Part shown: positions 20,309-27,886 of the stretch, piece by piece | Numbering within the stretch: position 1 is the stretch's first letter | Layout of the letters: every line of letters begins with the position of its first letter | NCBI GenBank assembly: GCA_902470835.1 | Contig: CABRHR010000016.1 | Location: 1-27,886, forward strand | DNA: 27,886 nucleotides | Direction of reading: 5' to 3' | Source of the DNA: an uncultured Collinsella sp. | GTDB lineage: Bacteria > Actinomycetota > Coriobacteriia > Coriobacteriales > Coriobacteriaceae | The notes under the pieces: generated by a model | The model's input: the letters and a program-made list of their open reading frames with translations, nothing else | Told to the model about the DNA's origin: nothing | The model's database searches: none | Position numbers and translations under genes: made by a program

Positions 20309-23122
20309 TTACCCCGTGTTCTGCAAACCTGCCGAAACGCCGGTCACAGTCGAAAGAATCAGGCTCATGTACTCGGCCTTCTTCTCCTCGGCCATCTCGT
20401 CCTGGTTCATACGCACCTCGCGAAGGGCGCGGACCTGGGCGATGGACAGAGCGTCGACGTAGGGGTTGCGCACGCGAACGGCGCAGCCGAGCACGCGACG
20501 ACGCTGCAGCGGCCACTCGTCACCGACGATGGCAAGGACCCACTTACGCGTGAGCTGCATCTCGGTAAAGACCTTCTCGGACAGATCCTGGCGATCGCCC
20601 AGGTGCAGATACATCTTGGCGATGCGCTGGTCGGTCTTGGCGATCGACATCTCGATGTTGTCGATAAAGGTGCGGAAGAACGGCCACTCCTGGTAGGCGG
20701 CCTTAAGCTGGTCCAGATCGCCAAACTGCTCGCAGGCGGTACCCAGGCCGTACCAAGCGGCCAGGTTAATGCGCGCCTGGCTCCAGCTGAAGATCCACGG
20801 AATAGTACGCAGGTCGTCGAGCGACTTGGCGCCCAGGCCGCGCTTGGCGGGACGTGAGCCGATCGGCAGCAGACCGACCTCGGTCAGCGGCGTCACGGTC
20901 GAGAACCACGGTGTAAAGTCCTCGGTGTTCAGCAGGTCAAGATAGCGCTCGTGGCTTGCGGCGTTGAGCTTCTCGGCCATATCCCAGAACTTCTGCGTGG
21001 TCTCGGTGTTGGTCTTCTCGACACTCGGGGCCGACTGCAAAAGCGTTGCGGCGGCAACGGACTCAACATGACGCTGAGCCAGCGTGCGGTTGCCGTAACG
21101 GGCAAAGATGACCTCGCCCTGCTCGGTGAGCTTAAAGAAGCAGTTGACCGAACCCTTGGGCTGCGCCAGCACGGCCTTGTTGGCCGGGCCGCCGCCACGG
21201 CCCACGGCACCGCCGCGACCGTGCATGAGCACCAAGTCGATATCGTTCTTCTCGGCCCACTTGGCAATGCGCTCCTGCGCGGAGTGCAGCGCGAGCATGG
21301 CCGTGGTAGGACCGGCATCCTTGGAGGAATCGGAATAGCCCAGCATGACCTCCATGCGGCGGTTGGTCTGGGCAAGGCGCTTTTGCACCACGGGCAGCGT
21401 AAGCATCTGGTCGAGCACGTCGACGCAGCCCTCGAGGTCCTCGAGCTGCTCGAACAGCGGGATCACGTCGAGCTCGGGAACATCCTCCTCGTGTGCAAAG
21501 GACAGGTGGGCAAGCTCAAAGACGTCGGCCACATGCTGGGCGCTCTTGGTGAACGAGATGATGTAGCGGTGCGCCATCTTCTTGCCGTAGCGCTTTTGGA
21601 TGGAGCCGATAGCGCGGAAGGTATCGATGACCTCGCGCGTCATGGGCTGCAGATCGCCATGGATACCGTTCTCGTGGATATCCTTGAGGGCGCGGGCGTG
21701 CACCACGGAGTGCTGACGGAACTCCATCTCGACCATGTGGAAGCCGAAGGACTCAACCTGCCAGATGATGGTCTGGACCGGGCCGTAAGCAGCACGGACG
21801 GCTCCGCAGGCGGCCAGCGAACGCTGGACGACGCGCAGGTCATCCAGGAACTCGTCGGCGCTGTGGTACATGGTGTCTGTGATACGGCGCACGGTGGCGT
21901 TCAGACGGTCGGCCATGACGAGCATGACGGCGCGATGCGGCTCATGCTCGGAGATCAGCTCGGCGCGGGCCGTGTACCGAGGGCTCATCTCGACCTGATG
22001 GTTCCACAGGTTGATGAGCTCGGCAGAAGGCTTGCTGTAGGTGGCCTCGAGCGTGAGGTTGCGGCCGATGCGGCGGCACTTGTCCTCGAGTTTGAGCACC
22101 ATATGGGTGAAGTACTTGGCGGCGACCTCGCGGCTCACCTTGGCGGTAACGTTGGGGTTGCCGTCACGGTCGGAACCGATCCAGCTGCCGGGGTGGAAGA
22201 ACGCCGGGCACAGCGGCGGCACGGTGCCGGCCTTGTCGCCCAGCACCCAGTCGTCAAAACGACGGTAGATGACGGGGATAACGTCGAACAGCGTGTTATC
22301 GAAGATGTCGATGATGGTATCGGCTTCCTCGACCGGCGTGGGCTTCTTGAGCGCGATGGGGCTCGTGCGTACCAGGGCATCGATCTCCTGCAGCATATGG
22401 CGCTCGTTCTCCACCAGGTCGGAGCCGCCCAGACGCGGACGCTCCTCCAGCAGGTTGGAGATACGGCGAATCTTGCCCTCGACGGCCTTGCGACGGGCCT
22501 CGGTGGGGTGCGCGGTAAAGACGGGATGGAACTCAAGCTTGCCGAGCAGCTCGTTGGCGCCCTCAACGCCCAGCTCATTCACCAGCTGGTGATAGGCGAC
22601 GGTGAGCTCGTTAGCGGGATCGACCTCGGTATCGGTCGACGCACCGGCCTCGCGCTCGCGCAGCTGCGCCACACGGTAGTTCTCCTCCGACAGGTTTGCC
22701 AGATGGAAGAAGCTCGTAAAGGCGCGAACGATGACCTGCTGTTTATCGAGCGGCAGACTGTCGATCAAATCGACGACCTCACGAAATGCCACGGCAGTGG
22801 GCTCGTCGGCGGTGGGCACGCCCTGCTCGTCGACGGCCTCGTCGGCAGCGCGGGTACCGGGGTTGCCGGCATTGGCCACAATCTCGGCCGACAGGATTTT
22901 ATCGAACAGGTCCGCGATCTCAGGATCATACTCGCTAAGCACACGACGCTCCAGGCGCAGGAACAACGCCAGATTGTCGCGCAGCTCCTCGGGGATCTCG
23001 ATCTCGGCGAGACGCTCCCTGGACTCGGCATTCGAGCCGATTCGGTTAACGAGGCGGTTGACCACGGCAGCGACGCGCGCCGCGGCTTCGGGTACAGACT
23101 GGTTGCTTAGGTTCTCAGCCAC
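20309..23122 (-). CDS. ppc: Phosphoenolpyruvate carboxylase
   Basis: This cytoplasmic enzyme of about 937 aa carboxylates PEP to oxaloacetate, an anaplerotic step that in a fermenting anaerobe also feeds succinate formation. Hallmarks are FHPVFTAHPTEARRK with the catalytic His, GSDRDGNPNVT, the MLGYSDSSKDAG segment with the catalytic Lys, the Gly-rich loop GRGGAVGRGGGPA and the C-terminal QNTG. I chose GTG at 23122, which has GGGAGG 4 nt upstream and gives the N-terminus (V/M)AENLSNQ. The in-frame ATG at 23134 has a Shine-Dalgarno only 1 nt away, too close to use. The long hairpin repeat lies just beyond the stop. Confidence 0.95.
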   Translation of the reverse strand: MAENLSNQSVPEAAARVAAVVNRLVNRIGSNAESRERLAEIEIPEELRDNLALFLRLERRVLSEYDPEIADLFDKILSAEIVANAGNPGTRAADEAVDEQGVPTADEPTAVAFREVVDLIDSLPLDKQQVIVRAFTSFFHLANLSEENYRVAQLREREAGASTDTEVDPANELTVAYHQLVNELGVEGANELLGKLEFHPVFTAHPTEARRKAVEGKIRRISNLLEERPRLGGSDLVENERHMLQEIDALVRTSPIALKKPTPVEEADTIIDIFDNTLFDVIPVIYRRFDDWVLGDKAGTVPPLCPAFFHPGSWIGSDRDGNPNVTAKVSREVAAKYFTHMVLKLEDKCRRIGRNLTLEATYSKPSAELINLWNHQVEMSPRYTARAELISEHEPHRAVMLVMADRLNATVRRITDTMYHSADEFLDDLRVVQRSLAACGAVRAAYGPVQTIIWQVESFGFHMVEMEFRQHSVVHARALKDIHENGIHGDLQPMTREVIDTFRAIGSIQKRYGKKMAHRYIISFTKSAQHVADVFELAHLSFAHEEDVPELDVIPLFEQLEDLEGCVDVLDQMLTLPVVQKRLAQTNRRMEVMLGYSDSSKDAGPTTAMLALHSAQERIAKWAEKNDIDLVLMHGRGGAVGRGGGPANKAVLAQPKGSVNCFFKLTEQGEVIFARYGNRTLAQRHVESVAAATLLQSAPSVEKTNTETTQKFWDMAEKLNAASHERYLDLLNTEDFTPWFSTVTPLTEVGLLPIGSRPAKRGLGAKSLDDLRTIPWIFSWSQARINLAAWYGLGTACEQFGDLDQLKAAYQEWPFFRTFIDNIEMSIAKTDQRIAKMYLHLGDRQDLSEKVFTEMQLTRKWVLAIVGDEWPLQRRRVLGCAVRVRNPYVDALSIAQVRALREVRMNQDEMAEEKKAEYMSLILSTVTGVSAGLQNTG

Positions 23123-23166
23123 GTTTCCTCCCATTCCTCCTTCTATGCACGTAACATGCGGTATTC

Positions 23167-23172
23167 ATTATA
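23167..23172 (-). promoter_or_regulatory. Candidate -10 of ppc
   Basis: A perfect minus-strand TATAAT lies 44 bp before the GTG start. No good -35 is seen. The motif AAATACTTT and its reverse complement recur nearby (about 23182-23230) and may be a regulator site. Confidence 0.45.
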
Positions 23173-23286
23173 GGCGCTTGAGAAATACTTTCGACACTGA
23201 TTGCGCTTTACCACACAAAAGTATTTTCTGCATTGCAAGGGTTTTTGCCCTAAATGGTCGTATTTCTCGGTGGACGGCATACACAA

Positions 23287-23322
23287 ACGGGGGCATTCCG
23301 CATAAATGCGAAACACCCCCGT
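23287..23322 (-). terminator. Terminator of hisS
   Basis: ACGGGGG (23287-23293) pairs with CCCCCGT (23316-23322), with an inner GCAT/ATGC stem. The minus-strand tail is TTTGTGT. It lies 57 nt beyond the hisS stop. Confidence 0.68.
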
Positions 23323-23379
23323 AACAATCGCTCGGCGCAAGCGGGACGTGTTAGCGGGTCCGCAGCTCAAAAAGATGCG

Positions 23380-24693
23380 CTACAGGCGCTCGCGAACCGC
23401 CTCGACGACGTTGGCCAGATCGGCAAGGACCTCGTCATGGCTCTCCATGTCGCGCACCTTGACCTTGCCGGCGGCAAGCTCGTCGCCGCCCAGGACCAGG
23501 ATGAGCTTGGCGCCTACCTTATCGGCCTGCTTAAACTGAGCCTTGAGCGAACGGCCCTGATAGTCGGCCTCGGTCACGATGCCTGCGGCGCGAAGCTCCT
23601 GCGTAATGGCAAAGACGTTCTGGCGCAGCTCCTTACCGGCGTTGGCGACATAGACGCACGGGGCCTCATCGGCACCCAGATCGCTGCCAAAGGCCTGCAG
23701 GGCCAGCAGGGCGCGCTCAAAACCGACGGCAAAGCCGACGCCCGCCGTGGGCTTGCCACCCTCGAGCTCGACCAGGCCGTCGTAGCGGCCGCCGCCACCG
23801 ATGGAGCCGACGCCGGCGCCGGGGGCCTCGACCTCAAAGACAGTACGGGTGTAGTAGTCCAGGCCGCGCACCAGGGTGGGATCCTCGACATACTCGATAC
23901 CGGCGGCATCCAGATAGCGCTTGACCTGCTCGTAGTGCTCGCGGCACTCGTCGCACAGGTTGTCACCCATCAGCGGAGCCTCGGCCATGATCTCGCGGCA
24001 GTGGTCGTTCTTGCAGTCGAAGGCACGCAGCGGGTTGAGCTCGGCGCGCTCGCGGCACTCATCGCACATCTCGTCTGCGTGATCGAGGATGAACTGCTTA
24101 ACCTGCTCGCGGTAAGCCGGACGGCACTGGGCGTCACCCATCGAGTTGATGAGCAGACGAAGCTTGGAAAGATCGAAGCCCAGGCGCTTGTAGAACTCCA
24201 TGAGCATGATGATGCACTCGGCGTCGGCAGCCGGATCGGGAGCGCCGAGCCACTCGATGCCCACCTGGTGGAACTGGCGCAGGCGTCCCTTCTGGGGGCG
24301 CTCGCCACGGAACATGGCCTCGGCGTAATAGGCCTTAAACGGCGTGGAGCCCTGGGGCACCAGGTTGTTCTCCACGACGGCACGCACCACACCGGCCGTG
24401 CCCTCGGGACGAAGGGCCAGGCGCTGCTTGGGCTTAAGCTTGGTGTCGGTGCCTTCGGTAAAGACGCGCTCCAGGTTGGCACCGCTGAACACGCGGAACA
24501 TCTCCTTGCGAACGACGTCGGTCGACTGGCCGATACCGTGGACGAACACGTCAACCTGCTCGATCGCGGGCGTCTCGATGGGCTTAAAACCAAACGGCTC
24601 GAACACGCCGGCCGCAATCTGCTGCATCTTTTGCCAGGCGCGCATCTCGGCGCCGATAAGGTCGCGGGTTCCCTCCGCCTTCTGTGCCTGCAT
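23380..24693 (-). CDS. hisS: Histidyl-tRNA synthetase
   Basis: This 437-aa cytoplasmic class II synthetase charges tRNA-His. Landmarks are KAEGTRDLIG at the N-terminus, motif 2 (MFRGERPQKGRLRQFHQVGIEWLG), the His-specific RGLDYYTRTVFEV, motif 3 (GGGRYDGLVELEGGKPTAGVGFAVGFERALLAL), and a C-terminal anticodon-binding domain from about residue 335. CDECRERAELNPLRAFDCK carries extra cysteines common in this family. ATG at 24693 is preferred over the TTG two codons upstream because AAAGG lies 9 nt before it. It reads toward ppc but has its own terminator and a likely own promoter. Confidence 0.97.
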   Translation of the reverse strand: MQAQKAEGTRDLIGAEMRAWQKMQQIAAGVFEPFGFKPIETPAIEQVDVFVHGIGQSTDVVRKEMFRVFSGANLERVFTEGTDTKLKPKQRLALRPEGTAGVVRAVVENNLVPQGSTPFKAYYAEAMFRGERPQKGRLRQFHQVGIEWLGAPDPAADAECIIMLMEFYKRLGFDLSKLRLLINSMGDAQCRPAYREQVKQFILDHADEMCDECRERAELNPLRAFDCKNDHCREIMAEAPLMGDNLCDECREHYEQVKRYLDAAGIEYVEDPTLVRGLDYYTRTVFEVEAPGAGVGSIGGGGRYDGLVELEGGKPTAGVGFAVGFERALLALQAFGSDLGADEAPCVYVANAGKELRQNVFAITQELRAAGIVTEADYQGRSLKAQFKQADKVGAKLILVLGGDELAAGKVKVRDMESHDEVLADLANVVEAVRERL

Positions 24694-24735
24694 GGGCAAA
24701 CACCTTTCTTTTGTATCGCGTCATAGGTAGTGGTC

Positions 24736-24741
24736 ATTATA
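24736..24741 (-). promoter_or_regulatory. Candidate -10 of hisS
   Basis: A perfect minus-strand TATAAT lies 42 bp before the hisS ATG, just beyond the T-rich tail of the upstream operon's terminator. The -35 region would lie in that tail or the terminator arm. Confidence 0.45.
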
Positions 24742-24818
24742 CGGCACAAAAACAAAACGCGGCGGCGCGTCTGACCGAACGAGGGTATGGGGGCTCGTTC
24801 GGCCAGACGCGCCGCCGC
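24741..24818 (-). terminator. Long terminator of the MFS-amidohydrolase operon
   Basis: Arms 24759-24783 and 24794-24818 pair at 24 of 25 positions around a 10-nt loop. The minus-strand tail GTTTTGTTTTTGTG follows. It lies about 180 nt beyond the MFS stop, after two other long dyads. Confidence 0.82.
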
Positions 24819-24824
24819 TGTTTG

Positions 24825-24888
24825 TGATCCCTATTCCTCCGTCCCCTTCGGATCACGTGATCCCTTGGGGACGGAGGAATAGGAATCA
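24825..24888. repeat. 64-bp near-perfect palindrome
   Basis: The two 32-nt halves (24825-24856 and 24857-24888) are reverse complements except at four positions, with no loop and a centre GATCACGTGATC. It lies in the hisS-MFS gap with no coding sequence. Confidence 0.75.
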
Positions 24889-24899
24889 TTTCGTAGGCC

Positions 24900-24961
24900 C
24901 GTGGCCGTCTTGGAAACCGAATGATGGTACGAGCATCCATTCGGCTTCCAAGACGGCCACG
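24900..24961. repeat. 24-bp-stem hairpin after the MFS gene
   Basis: Arms 24900-24923 and 24938-24961 match at 23 of 24 positions with a 14-nt loop, 36 nt beyond the MFS stop. There is no T-run on either side, so it is not a standard terminator. Confidence 0.72.
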
Positions 24962-24997
24962 GACAGAACGGGGCGAACAGAAAAGAGCGACGGACGT

Positions 24998-26302
24998 CTA
25001 CTCCCCCGCCACGCTCGCGCGCAGCTTGGCGGCGATGGGCTCCGAGACCAGCAGGAATACGAGCATAGCCACAGAACACACCAGGCACACGATCCAAGTG
25101 CTCGCAAAGGAGCCCGTGGCATCGAACAGCACGCCCGAGACAATGGCGCCCACGGTGCCGCCGACCATCTCGAGCGAGGTGATGGTACCCGTGACCTTGC
25201 CGAGGTCGGCCATGCCAAACTGCTTGGACGCGGCGATGGTAGGCGTGATGGTGCCCATGCACGTTCCGATACCAAAGCTCACAGCGGCGACAATAGGACC
25301 GAGGTCCGTCGTCGGGAAGCACAGCGCCACGCAGGCGATAATGCACGCAACGGAGCCAAGGATATTGCCAAAGCGCAGGCCAAAGCGGTCATAAATCGCA
25401 CCGAGCGAAATCTTGGCGATAACGACGGTAACCATGTAGGCCGAAAGTACGGTACCCGCCCACATGGGATCGTGGCCGCCCGTGACGATCTTGGCGCCGT
25501 TGACGGTAACACTCGTCATGTTGGTGACCTGGTTGGGCAGGATGGCGCCATTGACCAAGCCCATAAAGAGGAAGGCGACGACAAGCAGCCAAAACGCCGG
25601 GCTCTTCTTGATACGAGACCAGCCGACGCTAACCTCCGGCGCCGTGTGCTCGTCCTTGTCGCCAGCCGTTGAGACGGACGGATCGCCCGGGTTCTCGCCG
25701 AGCGGCTTAAGGCCGATCTCGGAAGGCTTGGTGCGGAAGGAGTAGGCCGTGATGGGCAGTGCCGCCACCATGCAGACGGCAGCGAGTACCAGGAACGCAG
25801 AGCGCCAGCCCACACTCACGATAAGCGAGCTCACGATCGGCGAGAGAATGGCTCCGCCAAAGCCCGAACCCGAAAGTGCGATGGAAATGGCAAGGCCGCG
25901 TTTGGCGGTAAACCAGTTGGCGGTCACCAGGCTAATGAGAAGACGGGTCGAGGCCACGGCGAAGCAGCCAGAAACGGCAAAGAGCACGTAGACCTGCCAC
26001 AGCTCACCGACAAAGCTCATGCCCGCGAGCACCGCCGAGGTGGCGATAACGGTGAGCGAGCCCAATACGCGGCCACTCACTTTATCGGCAACATGGCCGA
26101 TAACGAGCGAACCCACGACGCTCACCACGGTGGAGATGGCATTGGAGATGTTGTACTGCGCAAGGGAAATGCCCAAGTCACTGACGATCAGCGGCTGGAA
26201 CAGGCTCATGCAGTTGACGAAAATCGTGTAGCACGTGGCCATGATCACGAAGCCGGAGGTCACCACGAGCCAGCCGGGGAAGAACTTACGCTGCTGGGGC
26301 AT
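24998..26302 (-). CDS. MFS transporter (OFA-like)
   Basis: This 434-aa inner-membrane protein has two six-helix halves joined by a soluble loop (about residues 195-235, GENPGDPSVSTAGDKDEHTAPE). The start PGWLVVTSGFVIMATCYTIF, the VTANWFTAKRGLAISIALSGSGFGG segment and the second-half IYDRFGLRFGNILGS resemble oxalate/formate-antiporter-type MFS proteins, many of which carry monocarboxylates. ATG at 26302 follows AGGAG placed in the end of the upstream gene, 3 nt after its stop, so the two are translated together. Being paired with an amidohydrolase suggests import of its substrate or export of a product. The cargo cannot be read from sequence. Confidence 0.85.
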   Translation of the reverse strand: MPQQRKFFPGWLVVTSGFVIMATCYTIFVNCMSLFQPLIVSDLGISLAQYNISNAISTVVSVVGSLVIGHVADKVSGRVLGSLTVIATSAVLAGMSFVGELWQVYVLFAVSGCFAVASTRLLISLVTANWFTAKRGLAISIALSGSGFGGAILSPIVSSLIVSVGWRSAFLVLAAVCMVAALPITAYSFRTKPSEIGLKPLGENPGDPSVSTAGDKDEHTAPEVSVGWSRIKKSPAFWLLVVAFLFMGLVNGAILPNQVTNMTSVTVNGAKIVTGGHDPMWAGTVLSAYMVTVVIAKISLGAIYDRFGLRFGNILGSVACIIACVALCFPTTDLGPIVAAVSFGIGTCMGTITPTIAASKQFGMADLGKVTGTITSLEMVGGTVGAIVSGVLFDATGSFASTWIVCLVCSVAMLVFLLVSEPIAAKLRASVAGE

Positions 26303-26305
26303 TGG

Positions 26306-27607
26306 TTACTCCTTGTGGTCCGCAATGTATCCGAGAGCGACGGCGGCATAGGCCGCGGCACCGAGCGGCAGCTCGGCATCGTTAAAACGTGCCTTGGGAT
26401 GGTGCTGGGCAAAGTGTTCGTCCGTGTCGGTTACGGCCGCGCCCACGGTAAAGTACGCACTCGGAATCTCGCTCGAGATAAGCGCGAAGTCCTCACTCGC
26501 CATGGCATGGAAAAGCGGCAAGAAAGCCGCCTTGGGCAGCACTGCGCCCACATAGCCAAGCGACGCCTGAGTCATATCGCTGTCGAGTACAAGCGGCGGA
26601 ACATCCGAAAGCGTCTCGATGGTCGCCGGCGTACGATATGTTGTGGCAACGCCGTTAACGACCTCCGCGATGCGGGTCTTGAGGCGCTCCATGAGCTCAA
26701 CATCAAAGCCGCGCAGCGTTCCCTCGAGCACGCAGGTGTCGGGGATGACGTTGGCCGCCAAGCCGCCAGCAAACTTACCAACGGTAAGTGCGACTTCCTT
26801 GGCCGCCGGCACCTCGCGGGCGATAAGCTCCTGGAGCGCCAGGTGCACGTGGACGCCGGCCGCGATGGGGTCGATGCAGATCTCGGGGCTCGAGCCATGG
26901 CCGCCCTTGCCCTGGAGCGTGATGCGGAAACCGTACACGCCCGAGAGCGCCGGGCTGCCGTAGAGCACCAGGCCAAGCGGCGACTGGCTGTTGACATGCA
27001 TGGCAAAGGCCGCCTGAGGGCGCGGGTTCTGCAGCAGGCCATCGGCGATGGCGGCGCGGGCGCCCTCGAAGGTCTCCTCGCCCGGCTGGAACAGCAACTT
27101 CACCGTGGCGTTGGCCTCCACAAGCTCGGCCTCGCGGACCTTGAGCAAACGGGCCGCACCAAGCAGCGCCGTCGCGTGCATATCGTGACCGCAAGCATGC
27201 ATGCAGCCATTGGTGGATGCAAAGGGCTCGCCGGATTCCTCGACAACGGGTAGGGCATCCATATCGCCTCGGAGCATGACGACCGTTCCGGCCTGCTCGT
27301 CCTTGCACGTGCCATTGCCCTGAGCGGCCGCAGGCGCACCGGCACCGATCAGGCCAACGACGCAGGAACCGTCGACGAGCGTGGTATGGGGGATGTCCAT
27401 CTCGTCCAGACGTGCCTGGATATAGGCAGACGTCTGCGGAAGATTGTTACCGAGCTCAGGCATCTGGTGTAGGTCGTGTCGCCACGCAGCGAGCTCGTCT
27501 GCAAAAGCCTGAGCTTCTGCGACAAGACCGTCACCGATAGCGGTCTGCGCCGCTGTGGTAGCCTGAGGCGCTGGTTGCGGTTGGAAATCGGACAGAGCTG
27601 GTGTCAT
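26306..27607 (-). CDS. M20-family amidohydrolase (hippurate/N-acyl-amino-acid hydrolase-like)
   Basis: This 433-aa cytoplasmic metal-dependent hydrolase has the M20D signature: WRHDLHQMPELG near the N-terminus, GDMDALPVVEESGEPF, the metal-binding GCMHACGHDMHATALLGAA with the family Cys, and LLFQPGEETFEGARAAI. A dimerisation domain follows (GKGGHGSSPEICIDPI, the family's usual lid segment), and a late MASEDFALIS carries the last metal ligand region. Candidate reactions are release of an acyl group from N-acyl amino acids or of benzoate from hippurate. ATG at 27607 follows GGAGG; the first ~30 residues are Ala/Gln/Pro-rich and not conserved. It is first in a two-gene operon with the MFS transporter. 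Confidence 0.9.
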   Translation of the reverse strand: MTPALSDFQPQPAPQATTAAQTAIGDGLVAEAQAFADELAAWRHDLHQMPELGNNLPQTSAYIQARLDEMDIPHTTLVDGSCVVGLIGAGAPAAAQGNGTCKDEQAGTVVMLRGDMDALPVVEESGEPFASTNGCMHACGHDMHATALLGAARLLKVREAELVEANATVKLLFQPGEETFEGARAAIADGLLQNPRPQAAFAMHVNSQSPLGLVLYGSPALSGVYGFRITLQGKGGHGSSPEICIDPIAAGVHVHLALQELIAREVPAAKEVALTVGKFAGGLAANVIPDTCVLEGTLRGFDVELMERLKTRIAEVVNGVATTYRTPATIETLSDVPPLVLDSDMTQASLGYVGAVLPKAAFLPLFHAMASEDFALISSEIPSAYFTVGAAVTDTDEHFAQHHPKARFNDAELPLGAAAYAAVALGYIADHKE

Positions 27608-27637
27608 AGATGCCCTCCAGTAACGTTTTTGCAGCAC

Positions 27638-27659
27638 GCACTTTGATAGCGTAAAGTGC
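27638..27659. promoter_or_regulatory. Dyad upstream of the amidohydrolase operon
   Basis: GCACTTT (27638-27644) and AAAGTGC (27653-27659) are perfect 7-bp arms around 8 bp, 31 bp before the ATG. It is a plausible operator; no regulator gene is adjacent in the window. Confidence 0.42.
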
Positions 27660-27685
27660 AAGGCACAACTGTAAGGGCATGACAT

Positions 27686-27711
27686 AAAAAATGCCGCCCT
27701 GGGAGGGCGGC
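27686..27711 (-). terminator. Rho-independent terminator of the EamA-type gene
   Basis: GCCGCCCT (27693-27700) pairs with AGGGCGGC (27704-27711) around GGG; six T follow on the minus strand. It lies 12 nt beyond the stop at 27724. Confidence 0.9.
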
Positions 27712-27723
27712 GCAACAAGTTGT

Positions 27724-27864
27724 TTACAATTGCGGGCGAGATTTTCGGCGCAAGAAATCGAAGTGAGTCTCGCTCAAGATAATCGACAGGAAGATAAGCA
27801 CGAAGCCGGCAAGCAGGCGCGAGGTGAGCGCCTCCCCCATCAACAGCACCGAGAACAGCACACC
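27724..27864 (-). CDS. EamA/DMT-type transporter, C-terminal fragment
   Basis: The last 46 codons of a minus-strand gene are cut by the contig end. The peptide starts GVLFSVLLMGEALTSRLLAG, continues FVLIFLSIILSE, and ends in a basic tail (RRKSRPQL). The pattern of a GE motif between the last two membrane helices fits the EamA drug/metabolite transporter superfamily. The stop is TAA at 27724-27726 with a terminator right after it. Bases beyond 27864 are adapter, so nothing upstream is known. Family assignment rests on 46 residues. Confidence 0.7.
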   Translation of the reverse strand, partial: GVLFSVLLMGEALTSRLLAGFVLIFLSIILSETHFDFLRRKSRPQL

Positions 27865-27886
27865 CTGTCTCTTATACACATCTGAC
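27865..27886 (+). other. Nextera mosaic-end adapter (artefact)
   Basis: Bases 27865-27883 are the 19-bp Tn5 mosaic end, and the following GAC is the start of the reverse-complemented read-1 adapter tail. This is the same P5-side adapter as at the other contig end. Confidence 0.97.

Noticed and set aside
20951..23110. 719-codon plus-strand open frame
   Set aside because: Antisense shadow of ppc caused by high-GC codon bias; no recognisable domain, while the minus strand encodes all Ppc motifs. The same applies to long antisense frames over the GPH gene, uxaA, uxaB, uxaC, feoB, aspS, larA and hisS.
27691..27885. Plus-strand open frame ending in LSLIHI
   Set aside because: Its last residues are translated Nextera adapter, and it is antisense to the EamA-type gene end and its terminator.
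1..27886. rRNA, tRNA, integrase, transposase or phage genes
   Set aside because: None recognised on either strand.

Overview
The window looks like a high-GC Coriobacteriia chromosome fragment, most likely Collinsella or a close relative. This is judged from the protein sequences and gene content and was not searched. It is a complete short-read contig rather than a slice of one: bases 1-47 are Illumina P5/Nextera adapter including an i5 index, and bases 27865-27886 are the Nextera mosaic end again. About 27.8 kb of real genomic DNA lies between them. It carries 22 protein genes (one cut by the contig end), no rRNA, tRNA or CRISPR array, and almost every gene is on the minus strand.

Layout. 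(a) 121-8194: a hexuronate module, consisting of a GPH-family sugar transporter, uxaA, uxaB, uxaC and a LacI-family regulator. D-galacturonate is isomerised (UxaC), reduced (UxaB) and dehydrated (UxaA) to 2-keto-3-deoxygluconate. The uxaC and transporter promoters carry the same operator, a GGTGAACGTTCACC palindrome with the central CG typical of LacI-family sites, arranged in nearly the same geometry. (b) 8339-11713: a ferrous-iron uptake operon, feoA-feoA-feoB plus a small Cys-rich FeoB-associated membrane protein. (c) 11954-14133: an HPr phosphocarrier with Asp in place of regulatory Ser46, and aspS. (d) 14390-17373, the only plus-strand block: serB, then larB-larC-tetR. (e) 17676-19734: larD and larA on the minus strand. 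Blocks (d) and (e) together form a nickel-pincer lactate racemase locus. Its larC stops after the LarC1 part, and larE is not in the window. (f) 20309-24693: ppc and hisS. (g) 24998-27607: a two-gene operon of an MFS transporter and an M20 amidohydrolase. (h) 27724-27864: the C-terminus of an EamA-type transporter.

The most unusual feature is non-coding. Two long three-tier hairpins (17530-17654 and 20161-20287) share apex, linkers and exact geometry, including 29-nt outer arms, but the arm sequences differ at 15 of 29 positions while staying complementary within each copy. Both start exactly 21 nt beyond a minus-strand stop codon (larD, ppc), and together they bracket larDA. Decayed relatives lie beside the second copy. 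Other long hairpins occur at 6898-7082 and in a run of three at 24759-24961. The genome therefore seems to carry an expanded set of long hairpin repeats at 3' ends of genes.
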